Assembly: GCA_036743055.1 (NCBI GenBank)
Contig: DAINQE010000025.1
Coordinates: 1-30,167, forward strand
Length of the DNA stretch: 30,167 nucleotides
Reading direction: 5' to 3'
Origin: Sabulitectum sp036743055
Lineage (GTDB): Bacteria; Fermentibacterota; Fermentibacteria; Fermentibacterales; JCC-6
The notes under the pieces were generated by a model that saw only the letters and a program-made list of their open reading frames with translations, was not told the origin of the DNA and did no database searches. The position numbers and the translations under genes were made by a program. Below, one piece after another: positions 22,076-28,657 of the stretch. Position 1 is the first letter of the stretch. Each line of letters starts with the position of its first letter.

Positions 22076-23317
22076 ATGAGAGTCGGGCTTCAGACCTGGG
22101 GTACAGAAGGTGACATCCGGCCCTTCGCAGCCCTTGCTCAGGGTCTTGCGAAAAAAGGGCATCACACGCTGCTGTCGATGACGGGAATACGGAGAGCCGG
22201 CGATGATCTTCATCTGAGTGGCGATCGCATCCAAGTCACTTCCCCCGGCCGCCTAGATATCCCTCAAGACGAGTTCTCCAGGCTGGGCAGGAAGATGGTT
22301 TCCTCCGGGAACCCCGCGATGAAGAGCAGGGTGTTCGTGCGGACACTGCTCAATCCCTCCATGCATGAGATGTTCGAAGCCGCGATGGATATCTGCGGGG
22401 AATGCGATGCAGCCCTGGGGCACCCCTTCGCCTATTCCCTCAGGGCTGCAGCTGCTCTCAGAGGCATTCCCTGGTTCTCCCTTCTGCCAACACCACTGAT
22501 ACCATCCACCACCGTTCCACCGCCGGGTTTTCCGGGAGTGTTCCCAGAAAAGGGCTGGAAAGCGTTCGGCCTTGCAATGGATATGCTCTGGAGACCTGAC
22601 ATCGCCGGGCATTTCCGCCAGTGGGGTCTTCCCGCACCGGAAAGCGTGTTCAGGGACATTTTTCGATCAGACCTTCAAAACCTGGTTGCGGTAAGCCCCG
22701 CACTGTATCCAGGTGGGGGTGTTCCAGGTTTCGAGTTCTGCGGCATGATGGATCTCCCCGGGCAGGGGAACGGGGATATGCCCGTTTCACTTCAAGACTT
22801 CCTTGCCTCAGGTGAGCCTCCTGTGTTCCTTACCTTCGGAAGCATGCTCCAGGGCGAGGAGAGGGAGAAGGACATTATCGACATCATTGTGAAGGCAGTT
22901 GCCATCGTTGGCTGCCGCGCGGTAGTTCAGTGCGGTGCCGGGAAATCCGGGGGCAACATCCATTTCGTTTCGAAGGTTGATCACATGAGCGTTTTCCCGC
23001 ATTGCGCCGCGGTGGTTCACCACGGTGGAGCAGGCACGAGTCAGACCGCCTGCAGGGCAGGAGTTCCATCCGTGGTGGTGGAATACACCGCGGATCAGCC
23101 TGTATGGGGTCGCATCCTTCACAGGGCCGGCGTTGCTCCGGGTGTGCTTCACAGAAGGTCCCTGACACCGGGCAAGCTTGCCAGGAAGATAGACGTAGTC
23201 CTCACGGACAAGGATTACTCCACGGGGGCCAGGCGCATGGCATTCCGTATGAAAGAGGAGAACGGTGTGGAAACTGCAGTTAGACTGATGGAGATGACAC
23301 TGGGAGGAATGTCATGA
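22076..23317 (+). CDS. GT1-family glycosyltransferase (sterol/macrolide glucosyltransferase-like)
   Basis: 413 residues. The N-terminal half begins 'MRVGLQTWGTEGDIRPFAALAQGLAKKGHHTLLSM', the acceptor-side Rossmann fold of UGT/MGT enzymes of the GT-B class. The C-terminal half has 'PVFLTFGSM', 'CRAVVQCGAG', 'VDHMSVFPHCAAVVHHGGAGTSQTACRAGVPSVVVEYTADQPVWGRIL' (around residue 300-345), the nucleotide-sugar binding signature with H-G-G-A-G-T and a closing D-Q. It would transfer a sugar from a UDP- or TDP-donor to a lipid or small-molecule acceptor in the cytoplasm. The start lies 4 nt after the L7/L12-like gene and has a weak ribosome binding site, so coupled translation is likely. Confidence 0.9.
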   Translation: MRVGLQTWGTEGDIRPFAALAQGLAKKGHHTLLSMTGIRRAGDDLHLSGDRIQVTSPGRLDIPQDEFSRLGRKMVSSGNPAMKSRVFVRTLLNPSMHEMFEAAMDICGECDAALGHPFAYSLRAAAALRGIPWFSLLPTPLIPSTTVPPPGFPGVFPEKGWKAFGLAMDMLWRPDIAGHFRQWGLPAPESVFRDIFRSDLQNLVAVSPALYPGGGVPGFEFCGMMDLPGQGNGDMPVSLQDFLASGEPPVFLTFGSMLQGEEREKDIIDIIVKAVAIVGCRAVVQCGAGKSGGNIHFVSKVDHMSVFPHCAAVVHHGGAGTSQTACRAGVPSVVVEYTADQPVWGRILHRAGVAPGVLHRRSLTPGKLARKIDVVLTDKDYSTGARRMAFRMKEENGVETAVRLMEMTLGGMS

Positions 23318-23937
23318 AGCTGATTCTGCTGGTGGCGCTGACGATTCAGGTATCTGAGCATTCCGTTTTGACGCAGGGGCTCTTTCACCACGACGAGATA
23401 GAAGCTGAGCAGGGACTTTCCTGGATGGGACTCTGTCACAGGGATGGACAGTGGACTCTGAAACCCATGGATCCCTTTATTCAGAGGGAGCATGACCCGC
23501 TGCTGGACGGTGAGGATGAAGCTACCGGATGGAGGGTAATGACACCTGGGGAAAAACCTCTGCTTCTGCTGGGTGGGTCTTCCGGTGATCTTTCGGCAGG
23601 TCCGGTGGAAACGCTATTCGATCAGCCGGTGCTGTTAAGTGCGGGGATGGAGGTCCAGCTATCGGATCATGAGTATCTCGAGGTGACCGAGGACGGGGTG
23701 TTCTACCGGCTTGGAAACGGAAGTCAGAGGCTCACAGACGCTTATCAGAACCTTCATGGTGAAGGCGTTACACTGCTGTGGGCGGGGGACATTGACCGCG
23801 ACGGCCGCACCGATCTGATATTCGATGACAGGGCTCACTACGCATACTGGATATTCCTGAGGGTATTCCTCTCATCGGAAGCTGAACCGGGCAACTATCT
23901 GGGTGAAGCTGGGGAGCTTGCCGGGGTGAGCTGCTGA
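23314..23937 (+). CDS. Secreted protein with FG-GAP/VCBS-like calcium loop, unknown function
   Basis: 207 residues, ATG overlapping the glycosyltransferase stop by 4 nt. The N-terminus (MKLILLVALTIQVSE) is a short signal-like segment. Near the C-terminus 'LLWAGDIDRDGRTDLIFDDRAHYAYWIFL' contains D-x-D-x-D-G-x-x-D-L, the calcium-binding loop of FG-GAP/VCBS or dockerin-like repeats, as a single copy. The central part has two glycine-rich strands ('LLLLGGSSGDLSAGPVETLF') but no known domain. Both Cys residues are far apart, one at the extreme C-terminus. Probably periplasmic or outer surface. Function unknown. Confidence 0.75.
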   Translation: MKLILLVALTIQVSEHSVLTQGLFHHDEIEAEQGLSWMGLCHRDGQWTLKPMDPFIQREHDPLLDGEDEATGWRVMTPGEKPLLLLGGSSGDLSAGPVETLFDQPVLLSAGMEVQLSDHEYLEVTEDGVFYRLGNGSQRLTDAYQNLHGEGVTLLWAGDIDRDGRTDLIFDDRAHYAYWIFLRVFLSSEAEPGNYLGEAGELAGVSC

Positions 23938-23952
23938 TCCTTCCGCTGCTCG

Positions 23953-23981
23953 TTGACCGAGCCGGTATCCAGGCTTATTCT
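23953..23981 (+). promoter_or_regulatory. Promoter of the 24017 gene
   Basis: TTGACC (23953-23958), 17-nt spacer, TATTCT (23976-23981), followed by a ~28-nt leader to the ATG at 24017. Confidence 0.55.
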
Positions 23982-24016
23982 CACGGCATAAACAAACCCA
24001 AACAGGAGGGGAGAAG

Positions 24017-24979
24017 ATGCTCACTGCTGCGCTGCTGGTCTTTCTGGCGGGATCTTTCGTCGAGAACGGTGATCTCTGGGGTGAAATAGACAGGATCAAC
24101 GGGGCACTTCGCCCCGGAGTGGCTACCGAAGAACTTGAAAGTCTTTTCGAGGAATGCCTCGAAGCAGCGCTTTCACAGGAGCTTCAGTATCAGTTCGAGG
24201 ATCTTCGTGAAGAGGCCTTCACCACCGATGACTTCACTGCCCTTGACCGGTATGCGGAAAGGGCGGCGCCATGTATCGAGGTGGTGATAATGGGTGAGTC
24301 CAATGCAATCGGTCTGGATCCCCAGTGCTTCCAGATGCTTGCCGAGCCGGGAACCGAGTCCTGGGAGTTCTTCGACCTGGCGCTGGACGGGTTCTATTAC
24401 CATGGGATGCTGGCAACCACCTCGGCGGTGTGGCTGGAGAGGGGGGAATCCTCAGCCCAGGCAACCGTTAATGACGATCTGGCAACTGCATACGGCGAGA
24501 TATGGAGCGCAATGGCCACAGGTTTCACCGGTTTCTACAGGGAAGTGGCCCTGGAGACCGCCGAGGAACTGGGAGGCGGAGCCAGCCTCTCTGACTCGGA
24601 ACTGGAATCCTACTGGGCGGTGTACTCCCACCCGTCGGTCCTTCAGCTGAGGGAATCACTCAACGCCTGGGCGGCAGGGGAGAGCAGAGGTCTGTTACAG
24701 GGGGATGAACTCATCGTGCAGCTGGAGAAGTATTCCGGTTACCTGGGGGATCCGTTCGTGGTCCTTGCGGTGGACAGGGCTCCCTTGGGAGGCGACGTAA
24801 TCACCCTGATATCCTGCATGAACCCCGACAGGATATTCGAAGCCTGGGTTTACGGAGCTGAATCGGGCTCGGGAGAGCTTCGGGGATTCGCTGAGAGCGA
24901 TGAGTTCACCACGGCGCAGGTGGAGGAAATAGCGGAAAGGTACAGGAGCTTCCTGGGTGACATGGAGCATACTATCTGA
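24017..24979 (+). CDS. Secreted helical protein of unknown function
   Basis: 320 residues; the ATG follows CAGGAGGGGAGAAG, a strong ribosome binding site. MLTAALLVFLAGSFVENG looks like a short cleavable signal. The mature part is acidic and mostly helical: 'EELESLFEECLEAALSQELQYQFEDLREEAF', 'LATAYGEIWSAMATGFTGFYREVALETAEELG'. A C-terminal domain 'DPFVVLAVDRAPLGGDVITLISCMNPDRIFEAWVYGAES' contains more strand. No catalytic or binding motif was recognised. It has its own promoter and is followed by the strongest promoter in the window, so it is probably monocistronic. Confidence 0.75.
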   Translation: MLTAALLVFLAGSFVENGDLWGEIDRINGALRPGVATEELESLFEECLEAALSQELQYQFEDLREEAFTTDDFTALDRYAERAAPCIEVVIMGESNAIGLDPQCFQMLAEPGTESWEFFDLALDGFYYHGMLATTSAVWLERGESSAQATVNDDLATAYGEIWSAMATGFTGFYREVALETAEELGGGASLSDSELESYWAVYSHPSVLQLRESLNAWAAGESRGLLQGDELIVQLEKYSGYLGDPFVVLAVDRAPLGGDVITLISCMNPDRIFEAWVYGAESGSGELRGFAESDEFTTAQVEEIAERYRSFLGDMEHTI

Positions 24980-24992
24980 CAGCAGTATCAGG

Positions 24993-25020
24993 TTGACAGG
25001 ACAACGGTCTCCCTTATAAT
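24993..25020 (+). promoter_or_regulatory. Consensus sigma-70 promoter of the DtxR-family gene
   Basis: TTGACA (24993-24998), 16-nt spacer, TATAAT (25015-25020): both hexamers are perfect. It gives a leader of ~25 nt before the TTG start. Confidence 0.8.
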
Positions 25021-25052
25021 AAGACGAATCTAAAAAATTGTGAGGAGACTCA

Positions 25053-25514
25053 TTGAGCCAGGCCGAGAAACTCAGTTCCAGCCTTGAGGATTACCTTGAG
25101 ACCATCTACGCCATAGTAAGGAAGAAAGGCGCAGCACGGCCAACGGACATTGCCCGGGAACGGAACGTAGCCGCCTCATCGGTGACCACCGCTCTGAAGA
25201 ACCTGAAGAAGCTGGGGCTGGTGAACCACGAGCCATATGACCTGGTGACCCTCACCCCCAGCGGAAGCAGACTTGCCATGAAGGTCACCGAGAAGCACAA
25301 CGTTCTGCTGGACTTCTTCACCGGTGTTCTGGAGATAGATCCGGAAACCGCCGAGAAATGCGCCTGCAGCATGGAGCACGCCATTCCACAGGATGTTCTC
25401 GAAAGGTTCACCGCCTATCTTGAGTTCGTGCGGAAGTGCGACGATTCAGGCAGAAGGTACACCGATGAAGAGGGTTTCGTCTGCCGGTGCGTGAATCACA
25501 GGGAAGGTTCCTGA
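25053..25514 (+). CDS. DtxR-family metal-dependent regulator with extra Cys motif
   Basis: 153 residues from TTG 25053 with GAGGAG 6-7 nt upstream. The N-terminal winged helix opens with 'SSSLEDYLETIYAIVRKKGAARPTDIARERNVAASSVTTALKNLKKLGLVNHEPYDLVTLTPSG', the DtxR/MntR signature. The dimerisation and metal domain has 'EKHNVLLDFFTGVLEIDPETAEKCACSMEHAI', where C-x-x-E-H matches the C102/E105/H106 ligands of DtxR. There is no SH3 domain, as in MntR-length proteins. The C-terminus adds 'RKCDDSGRRYTDEEGFVCRCVNH', a Cys-rich tail that could form an extra metal or Fe-S site. The Cys at the 102 position suggests iron rather than manganese sensing (inference). No metal transport gene is adjacent. Confidence 0.88.
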   Translation: MSQAEKLSSSLEDYLETIYAIVRKKGAARPTDIARERNVAASSVTTALKNLKKLGLVNHEPYDLVTLTPSGSRLAMKVTEKHNVLLDFFTGVLEIDPETAEKCACSMEHAIPQDVLERFTAYLEFVRKCDDSGRRYTDEEGFVCRCVNHREGS

Positions 25515-25517
25515 CCC

Positions 25518-26723
25518 TCAGGAAGGCCTCTGGGGAAGCTCTACAAGATAGTCGATGCTTGCCGGGATCGGGGGGAAGTCCACCGTGAGCCTGAGCAGGG
25601 AATAGTCGCTGATCCGCTTCCCCAGCCTTTCGAAACACTCCCTTACCATATCACAGTATCGGGGAACCCCGGCAAGGGGAACCGGGCTTCGTCCAGGGCG
25701 GTAGAAGACCGGCTGCTCCGTGAGGGGAAGCCTGTCGCCGGGGGTCATCCCGGTGTGGTCGTGAACCGGGAACAGAAGGCTCCACATCTCCACCTCCCAG
25801 TTGCTGTCACCGAACTCTGCGGGCAGGTATACCTCAACGGTGATGCTTCTGGTCGGGGTTCGTGAGGAACTGTTCAGAGCTACTCCCTGTCCAGGACCCC
25901 GGCTGAAAAGGTGGCCGCTCTCTCTGATCACCTCTCCGGTGAAGAGGTCCATGGAGCTTTTCAGACCCATCTCCCTTCCCTTGAGGAAAAAGGCGGTGCG
26001 GCCCCCGGAGTCTGTCACTTCTCCGAACTCAGGCAGGTTCGGTGACGAGTACTCCCTTATCAGTGGCGGTCCGCCTGGATCGGCGGGGAACAGGAAGTTC
26101 TTTCTGGTATCCTGCCGGATCTTTCCTGAACTGTCCAGGATCGAGGTGCCCCCAACACGCCAGGGCACATCGGGTCTCGTTCTGAACAGACCTATGCTCC
26201 CCCTTACCCTGCAGATGTCAACGGTTTCCGGGTTGTTCGGGGATACAAGAAGGATGTTCATGGAAAGCTGTCTGTCGCTCTGAACACCGAAGGTATAACA
26301 GTTGCCCTCGAATGACTTCCTGCGGTGGAGGGTGTCGTTCCCGGGCCTCTCCTGGGTTGAGAGCCCTGCCAGCATCACCTCCAGTTCCTTTCTGCTCCCG
26401 GCGTAGGATCTCACCAGGCGGTTGAGGGATTCCGTGGCTTTGGCCAGGGCTTCGGTTTCAGCGGCGGGAACACCCGCATCGGCGCAGAGGCCCCTGAAAA
26501 CCCCAAGGGCCTTCTTTCCCGGGAGGTATCTACCTATGCTGTAAAGGTCGGTGGTGTTCACAAGGCGGCTTATCTTCCATGCCAGGTTCATGTCCACCCC
26601 CAGTATGTCCCTCAGATCCACCGGTCTTATGACCCCGGGGTCACCGAACCTGGCCAGTATCGTCATCAGGGACGACTGAAGGGTGCCGAGAACCTCGGCT
26701 GCAGCCCGTTCGAACTCACTCAT
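25518..26723 (-). CDS. Conserved-looking protein of unknown family (401 aa)
   Basis: 401 residues, ATG 26723, with GGAAAGGG a few bases upstream. The N-terminal ~80 residues are helical: 'AAAEVLGTLQSSLMTILARFGDPGVIRPVDLRDILGVDMNLAWKISRLVNTTDLYSIGRYLPG'. They read like a helix-turn-helix or DNA-binding-like module. The middle has a compact motif, 'HRRKSFEGNCYTFGVQSDRQLSMNILLVSPNN', then 'VDICRVRGSIGLFRTRPDVPWRVGG'. I associate this plan with unnamed proteins from planctomycetes and related genomes, but cannot name a family. The C-terminal half is beta-rich. No signal peptide, so cytoplasmic. It ends 3 nt from the convergent DtxR gene. Confidence 0.75.
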   Translation of the reverse strand: MSEFERAAAEVLGTLQSSLMTILARFGDPGVIRPVDLRDILGVDMNLAWKISRLVNTTDLYSIGRYLPGKKALGVFRGLCADAGVPAAETEALAKATESLNRLVRSYAGSRKELEVMLAGLSTQERPGNDTLHRRKSFEGNCYTFGVQSDRQLSMNILLVSPNNPETVDICRVRGSIGLFRTRPDVPWRVGGTSILDSSGKIRQDTRKNFLFPADPGGPPLIREYSSPNLPEFGEVTDSGGRTAFFLKGREMGLKSSMDLFTGEVIRESGHLFSRGPGQGVALNSSSRTPTRSITVEVYLPAEFGDSNWEVEMWSLLFPVHDHTGMTPGDRLPLTEQPVFYRPGRSPVPLAGVPRYCDMVRECFERLGKRISDYSLLRLTVDFPPIPASIDYLVELPQRPS

Positions 26724-26768
26724 GAGACCCTTTCCGGTGTGTTGGTCTGAAATCGGAAATGAATATAC

Positions 26769-26789
26769 GGCAATTTTTTAAAAAATGCC
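26769..26789. promoter_or_regulatory. AT-rich near-palindrome between the divergent 25518-26723 and pcm genes
   Basis: GGCA(A)T6A6TGCC at 26769-26789 is a 20-bp perfect palindrome except for one extra A. It lies midway between two divergent start codons. It may be a shared operator, a UP element or a DNA-bending site. A TATATT box for the minus gene (26763-26768) adjoins it. Confidence 0.4.
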
Positions 26790-26838
26790 TGTGGCCCTTT
26801 CCGGTGCGCTGTTATAGTATTGAGAGGGAGGTGTCGAA

Positions 26839-27468
26839 ATGGCATCCGATCGATGGGAAGAAAGCCGTAAGCGGATGGTGGAACTGCTGGTCCACCGTGG
26901 GATAACGGATGAGTCGGTGCTTTCAGCAATGGGATCCGTGCAGAGGCATTGTTTCCTTCCGCCGGGGGCCGGACGCTACGCTGATCCATACGGCGACTAC
27001 CCCATGGAGATTGGCTGCGGCCAGACCATAAGCCAGCCCTACATCGTTGCCTACATGCTTCAGAAACTGAGGCTCAGCATGGGTGACAGGGTCCTGGACA
27101 TTGGTACGGGCTCAGGCTACCAGGCCGCGGTACTCTACGAAATGGGAATGGAAGTGTTCTCCATGGAGTCGGTGCCGAATCTATACAGCCAGGCCAGGGA
27201 AAAACTCCCTTCCGGGTTAAGGATGAAGATGGGGGACGGATATCTGGGATGGCCGGAGGAAGCGCCCTTCCAGGGAATAGTGATCGCGTGCGCCCCCCTG
27301 GAGGTTCCCCGGGAACTGGTGGAGCAGGTTGCCCCGGGAGGGAGAATGGTGCTTCCGGTGGGTGGGTACTTTCAGCAGCTCGTTGTGGTAAAAAGGGACA
27401 ATGACGGGGTTACGGTCAGCAGGGACCTGCCGGTTCGGTTCGTCCCGATGCTGAGAACGGAGCAGTAA
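26839..27468 (+). CDS. pcm: Protein-L-isoaspartate O-methyltransferase
   Basis: 209 residues, ATG with GGGAGG 8 nt upstream. It has the Pcm signature in full: 'RHCFLPPGAGRYADPYGDYPMEIGCGQTISQPYIVAYMLQKL' (substrate-binding loop with G-x-G-Q-T-I-S-Q-P), then the SAM-binding motif I 'VLDIGTGSGYQAAVLYEMG', motif II 'FQGIVIACAPLEVPRELVEQVAPGGRMVLPVGGYFQQLVVV'. The enzyme methylates isoaspartyl residues of aged proteins in the cytoplasm to start their repair. Length is normal for bacterial Pcm. It stops 1 nt before the stop of the convergent PadR gene and seems monocistronic. Confidence 0.95.
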   Translation: MASDRWEESRKRMVELLVHRGITDESVLSAMGSVQRHCFLPPGAGRYADPYGDYPMEIGCGQTISQPYIVAYMLQKLRLSMGDRVLDIGTGSGYQAAVLYEMGMEVFSMESVPNLYSQAREKLPSGLRMKMGDGYLGWPEEAPFQGIVIACAPLEVPRELVEQVAPGGRMVLPVGGYFQQLVVVKRDNDGVTVSRDLPVRFVPMLRTEQ

Positions 27469-27469
27469 C

Positions 27470-28117
27470 CTACTCTATGAGCGGCGGCCGTTTCCTTGGA
27501 ACCTGGAACACCGATTCTTCGGCGGAGTTGCCCGTCAGGGCGTCAGAGGGCAAAGCTTCTCCGCTTTCCCACTCCGAAAGCGTCTTCAGAGCTGCATCGC
27601 ACCACTTCACGTTGGATTCCTTCAATTTACATAGGTAATCGGCGGCTATGATCTGCAGGTCCGCTGACAGTGTTCTTTCACCCATCTGCATAGAGTCAAC
27701 GAAGTCCCTGGCCTCCGCCAGTTCCCTCAGAGCAGTTTCCCTGTAGAACCTGACCTGTTCTATCATGTTGGGTATCCCGGCAATCTCGCCGAACCGCAGC
27801 TTCATGAGTATCTCAACCCGGAACCTGCTGAGTGTGGCCGGTTGCAGAAGCCAGTTCCTGAGGGCTTCCGTTCCCCTGGGGTTGAGCTGGTACACCACCC
27901 TCTTCTTCCGCTTGACGTAGGAATCCTTCCTGGATACCAGCCCGTCCTTCTCCAGTTTTCTCAGCATGGGGTAGATGTTGCCGTATGACTCCTTCCAGTA
28001 GAAGATCTCAGGCTTCTCCAGTTCTTTTCTTATATCGTATCCCGTCTGGGGTCCGATGCTGAGAATAGCCAGCAGACCGTAGAACGACTGGGGATAATCA
28101 TCGCCCTGAACACCCAT
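27470..28117 (-). CDS. PadR-family transcriptional regulator
   Basis: 215 residues from ATG 28117, with GGAAGGG 8 nt upstream; GTG 28126 in the same frame lies inside that spacer. The PadR winged helix is 'SFYGLLAILSIGPQTGYDIRKELEKPEIFYWKESYGNIYPMLRKLEKDGLVSRKDSYVKRKKRVVYQLNPRGTEALRNWL', followed by a helical C-terminal (Vir_act_alpha_C-like) dimerisation domain ('FRVEILMKLRFGEIAG...MIEQVRFYRETALRELAEARDFV'). PadR regulators repress neighbouring genes and often themselves, and respond to aromatic or drug-like ligands. The divergent gene set at 28216-29730 is the obvious candidate target. A Pro/Arg tail follows the domain. Confidence 0.92.
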   Translation of the reverse strand: MGVQGDDYPQSFYGLLAILSIGPQTGYDIRKELEKPEIFYWKESYGNIYPMLRKLEKDGLVSRKDSYVKRKKRVVYQLNPRGTEALRNWLLQPATLSRFRVEILMKLRFGEIAGIPNMIEQVRFYRETALRELAEARDFVDSMQMGERTLSADLQIIAADYLCKLKESNVKWCDAALKTLSEWESGEALPSDALTGNSAEESVFQVPRKRPPLIE

Positions 28118-28164
28118 CTGACACACCCTTCCAGTACATGCACCAATGACGTAACCTAATACGG

Positions 28165-28215
28165 GACAATGGATATTGGCATCTATCTTGACAATGTATC
28201 TTTTAGTACTATAAT
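28165..28215 (+). promoter_or_regulatory. Divergent promoter region: consensus promoter for the rightward PadR-linked operon
   Basis: Rightward: TTGACA (28188-28193), 16-nt spacer, TATAAT (28210-28215), both perfect. An 8-bp palindrome TAGTACTA (28204-28211) touches the -10, and GACAATG is repeated at 28165-28171 and 28190-28196. Leftward, for padR: TTGTCA (28189-28194, back-to-back with the rightward -35), 17-nt spacer, CATTGT (28166-28171), weak. The overlap would let one regulator control both directions. Confidence 0.75.
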
Positions 28216-28232
28216 CCTTTTCGTGTCGGATG

Positions 28233-28426
28233 AACAGTGAGGAGAAAAATGGACTCTACAGCAAAGGTGTTTGAGGGTTTGAACGGCACGACCCAGTCCT
28301 CACTGTTTTCCGCACCAGGCGGAGGGGCCCCCATCTGCGGTGGCCGAAATATCAGGGTGTTGTTGGTGCGCGGTGTTCCAGAGGGTCTGGAATGCCTTCA
28401 CTGCCGGTGTCAGGCGCCTCCGCCTG
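28233..28426 (+). ncRNA. Candidate structured leader RNA of the PadR-linked operon
   Basis: Right after the consensus promoter, four helices can be read directly. P1: an 11-bp perfect pairing of 28233-28243 with 28297-28307, covering the first Shine-Dalgarno sequence. P2: a 10-bp perfect pairing of 28316-28325 with 28417-28426. P3: 28326-28329 plus 28331-28332 with 28342-28345 plus 28339-28340, one mismatch. P4: 28372-28382 with 28386-28396, 11 pairs including two G-U. P3 and P4 lie inside P2. A local CAGGCG/CGCCTG hairpin (28411-28416 with 28421-28426) competes with P2, giving a possible switch. I could match it to no riboswitch or sRNA class I know. Confidence 0.55.
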
Positions 28427-28434
28427 CTCTATGA
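28249..28434 (+). CDS. Possible 61-aa leader peptide or small protein within the structured RNA
   Basis: ATG 28249 follows GAGGAGAAAA, a strong ribosome binding site, but GTGAGGA of that site is paired in helix P1 of the predicted RNA. The 61-residue product has a Gly/Ala/Pro patch ('FSAPGGGAPICGG') and a C-terminal cluster of cysteines ('GLECLHCRCQAPPPAL'). It has no signal or membrane segment, and its codon use lacks the bias of flanking genes. It could be a leader peptide whose translation reshapes the RNA, a small Cys-rich protein, or simply an open frame in a noncoding RNA. I cannot decide from the sequence. Confidence 0.35.
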   Translation: MDSTAKVFEGLNGTTQSSLFSAPGGGAPICGGRNIRVLLVRGVPEGLECLHCRCQAPPPAL

Positions 28435-28453
28435 TCTTCAGGAAGGAGTGACC

Positions 28454-28657
28454 ATGGCTCATTTTCTTTCCATAGATATGGATCTGCTCGAAAGGGGAAT
28501 GAAGAAGCTTCCACCTTTCCCCGCTGCCCTTGTATTTCTTGCCTGGGGCGCTTCTTTGATAGGAAAACACGAGCCCCTTGCCTTCTTCTCCAGAACAGGT
28601 CTTTTCTCCCCTGGAAGGAAAACGGTTACTGAGTCTGAACTGGATAAGGCCTCTTGA
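28454..28657 (+). CDS. Small protein (67 aa) upstream of the propeller lipoprotein
   Basis: ATG 28454 has AAGGAG 5 nt upstream and the stop overlaps the lipoprotein start (TTGA), so translation is coupled. The protein has a charged start ('MDLLERGMKKL'), a short hydrophobic stretch (~20-37, 'FPPFPAALVFLAWGASLIG'-like) and a polar tail ending 'TVTESELDKAS'. It could be a small membrane peptide. In Bacteroidetes, short peptides (NVEALA type) precede six-bladed propeller lipoproteins; this peptide has the position but not the NVEALA motif. Family not recognised. Confidence 0.6.
   Translation: MAHFLSIDMDLLERGMKKLPPFPAALVFLAWGASLIGKHEPLAFFSRTGLFSPGRKTVTESELDKAS

Noticed and set aside
28354..28373. 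T-box-like 'AGGGTG ... GCGCGG' within the structured leader
   Set aside because: The conserved T-box core (AGGGTGGNACCGCG) is not present, no specifier loop is evident, and no amino-acid or tRNA-synthetase gene follows.
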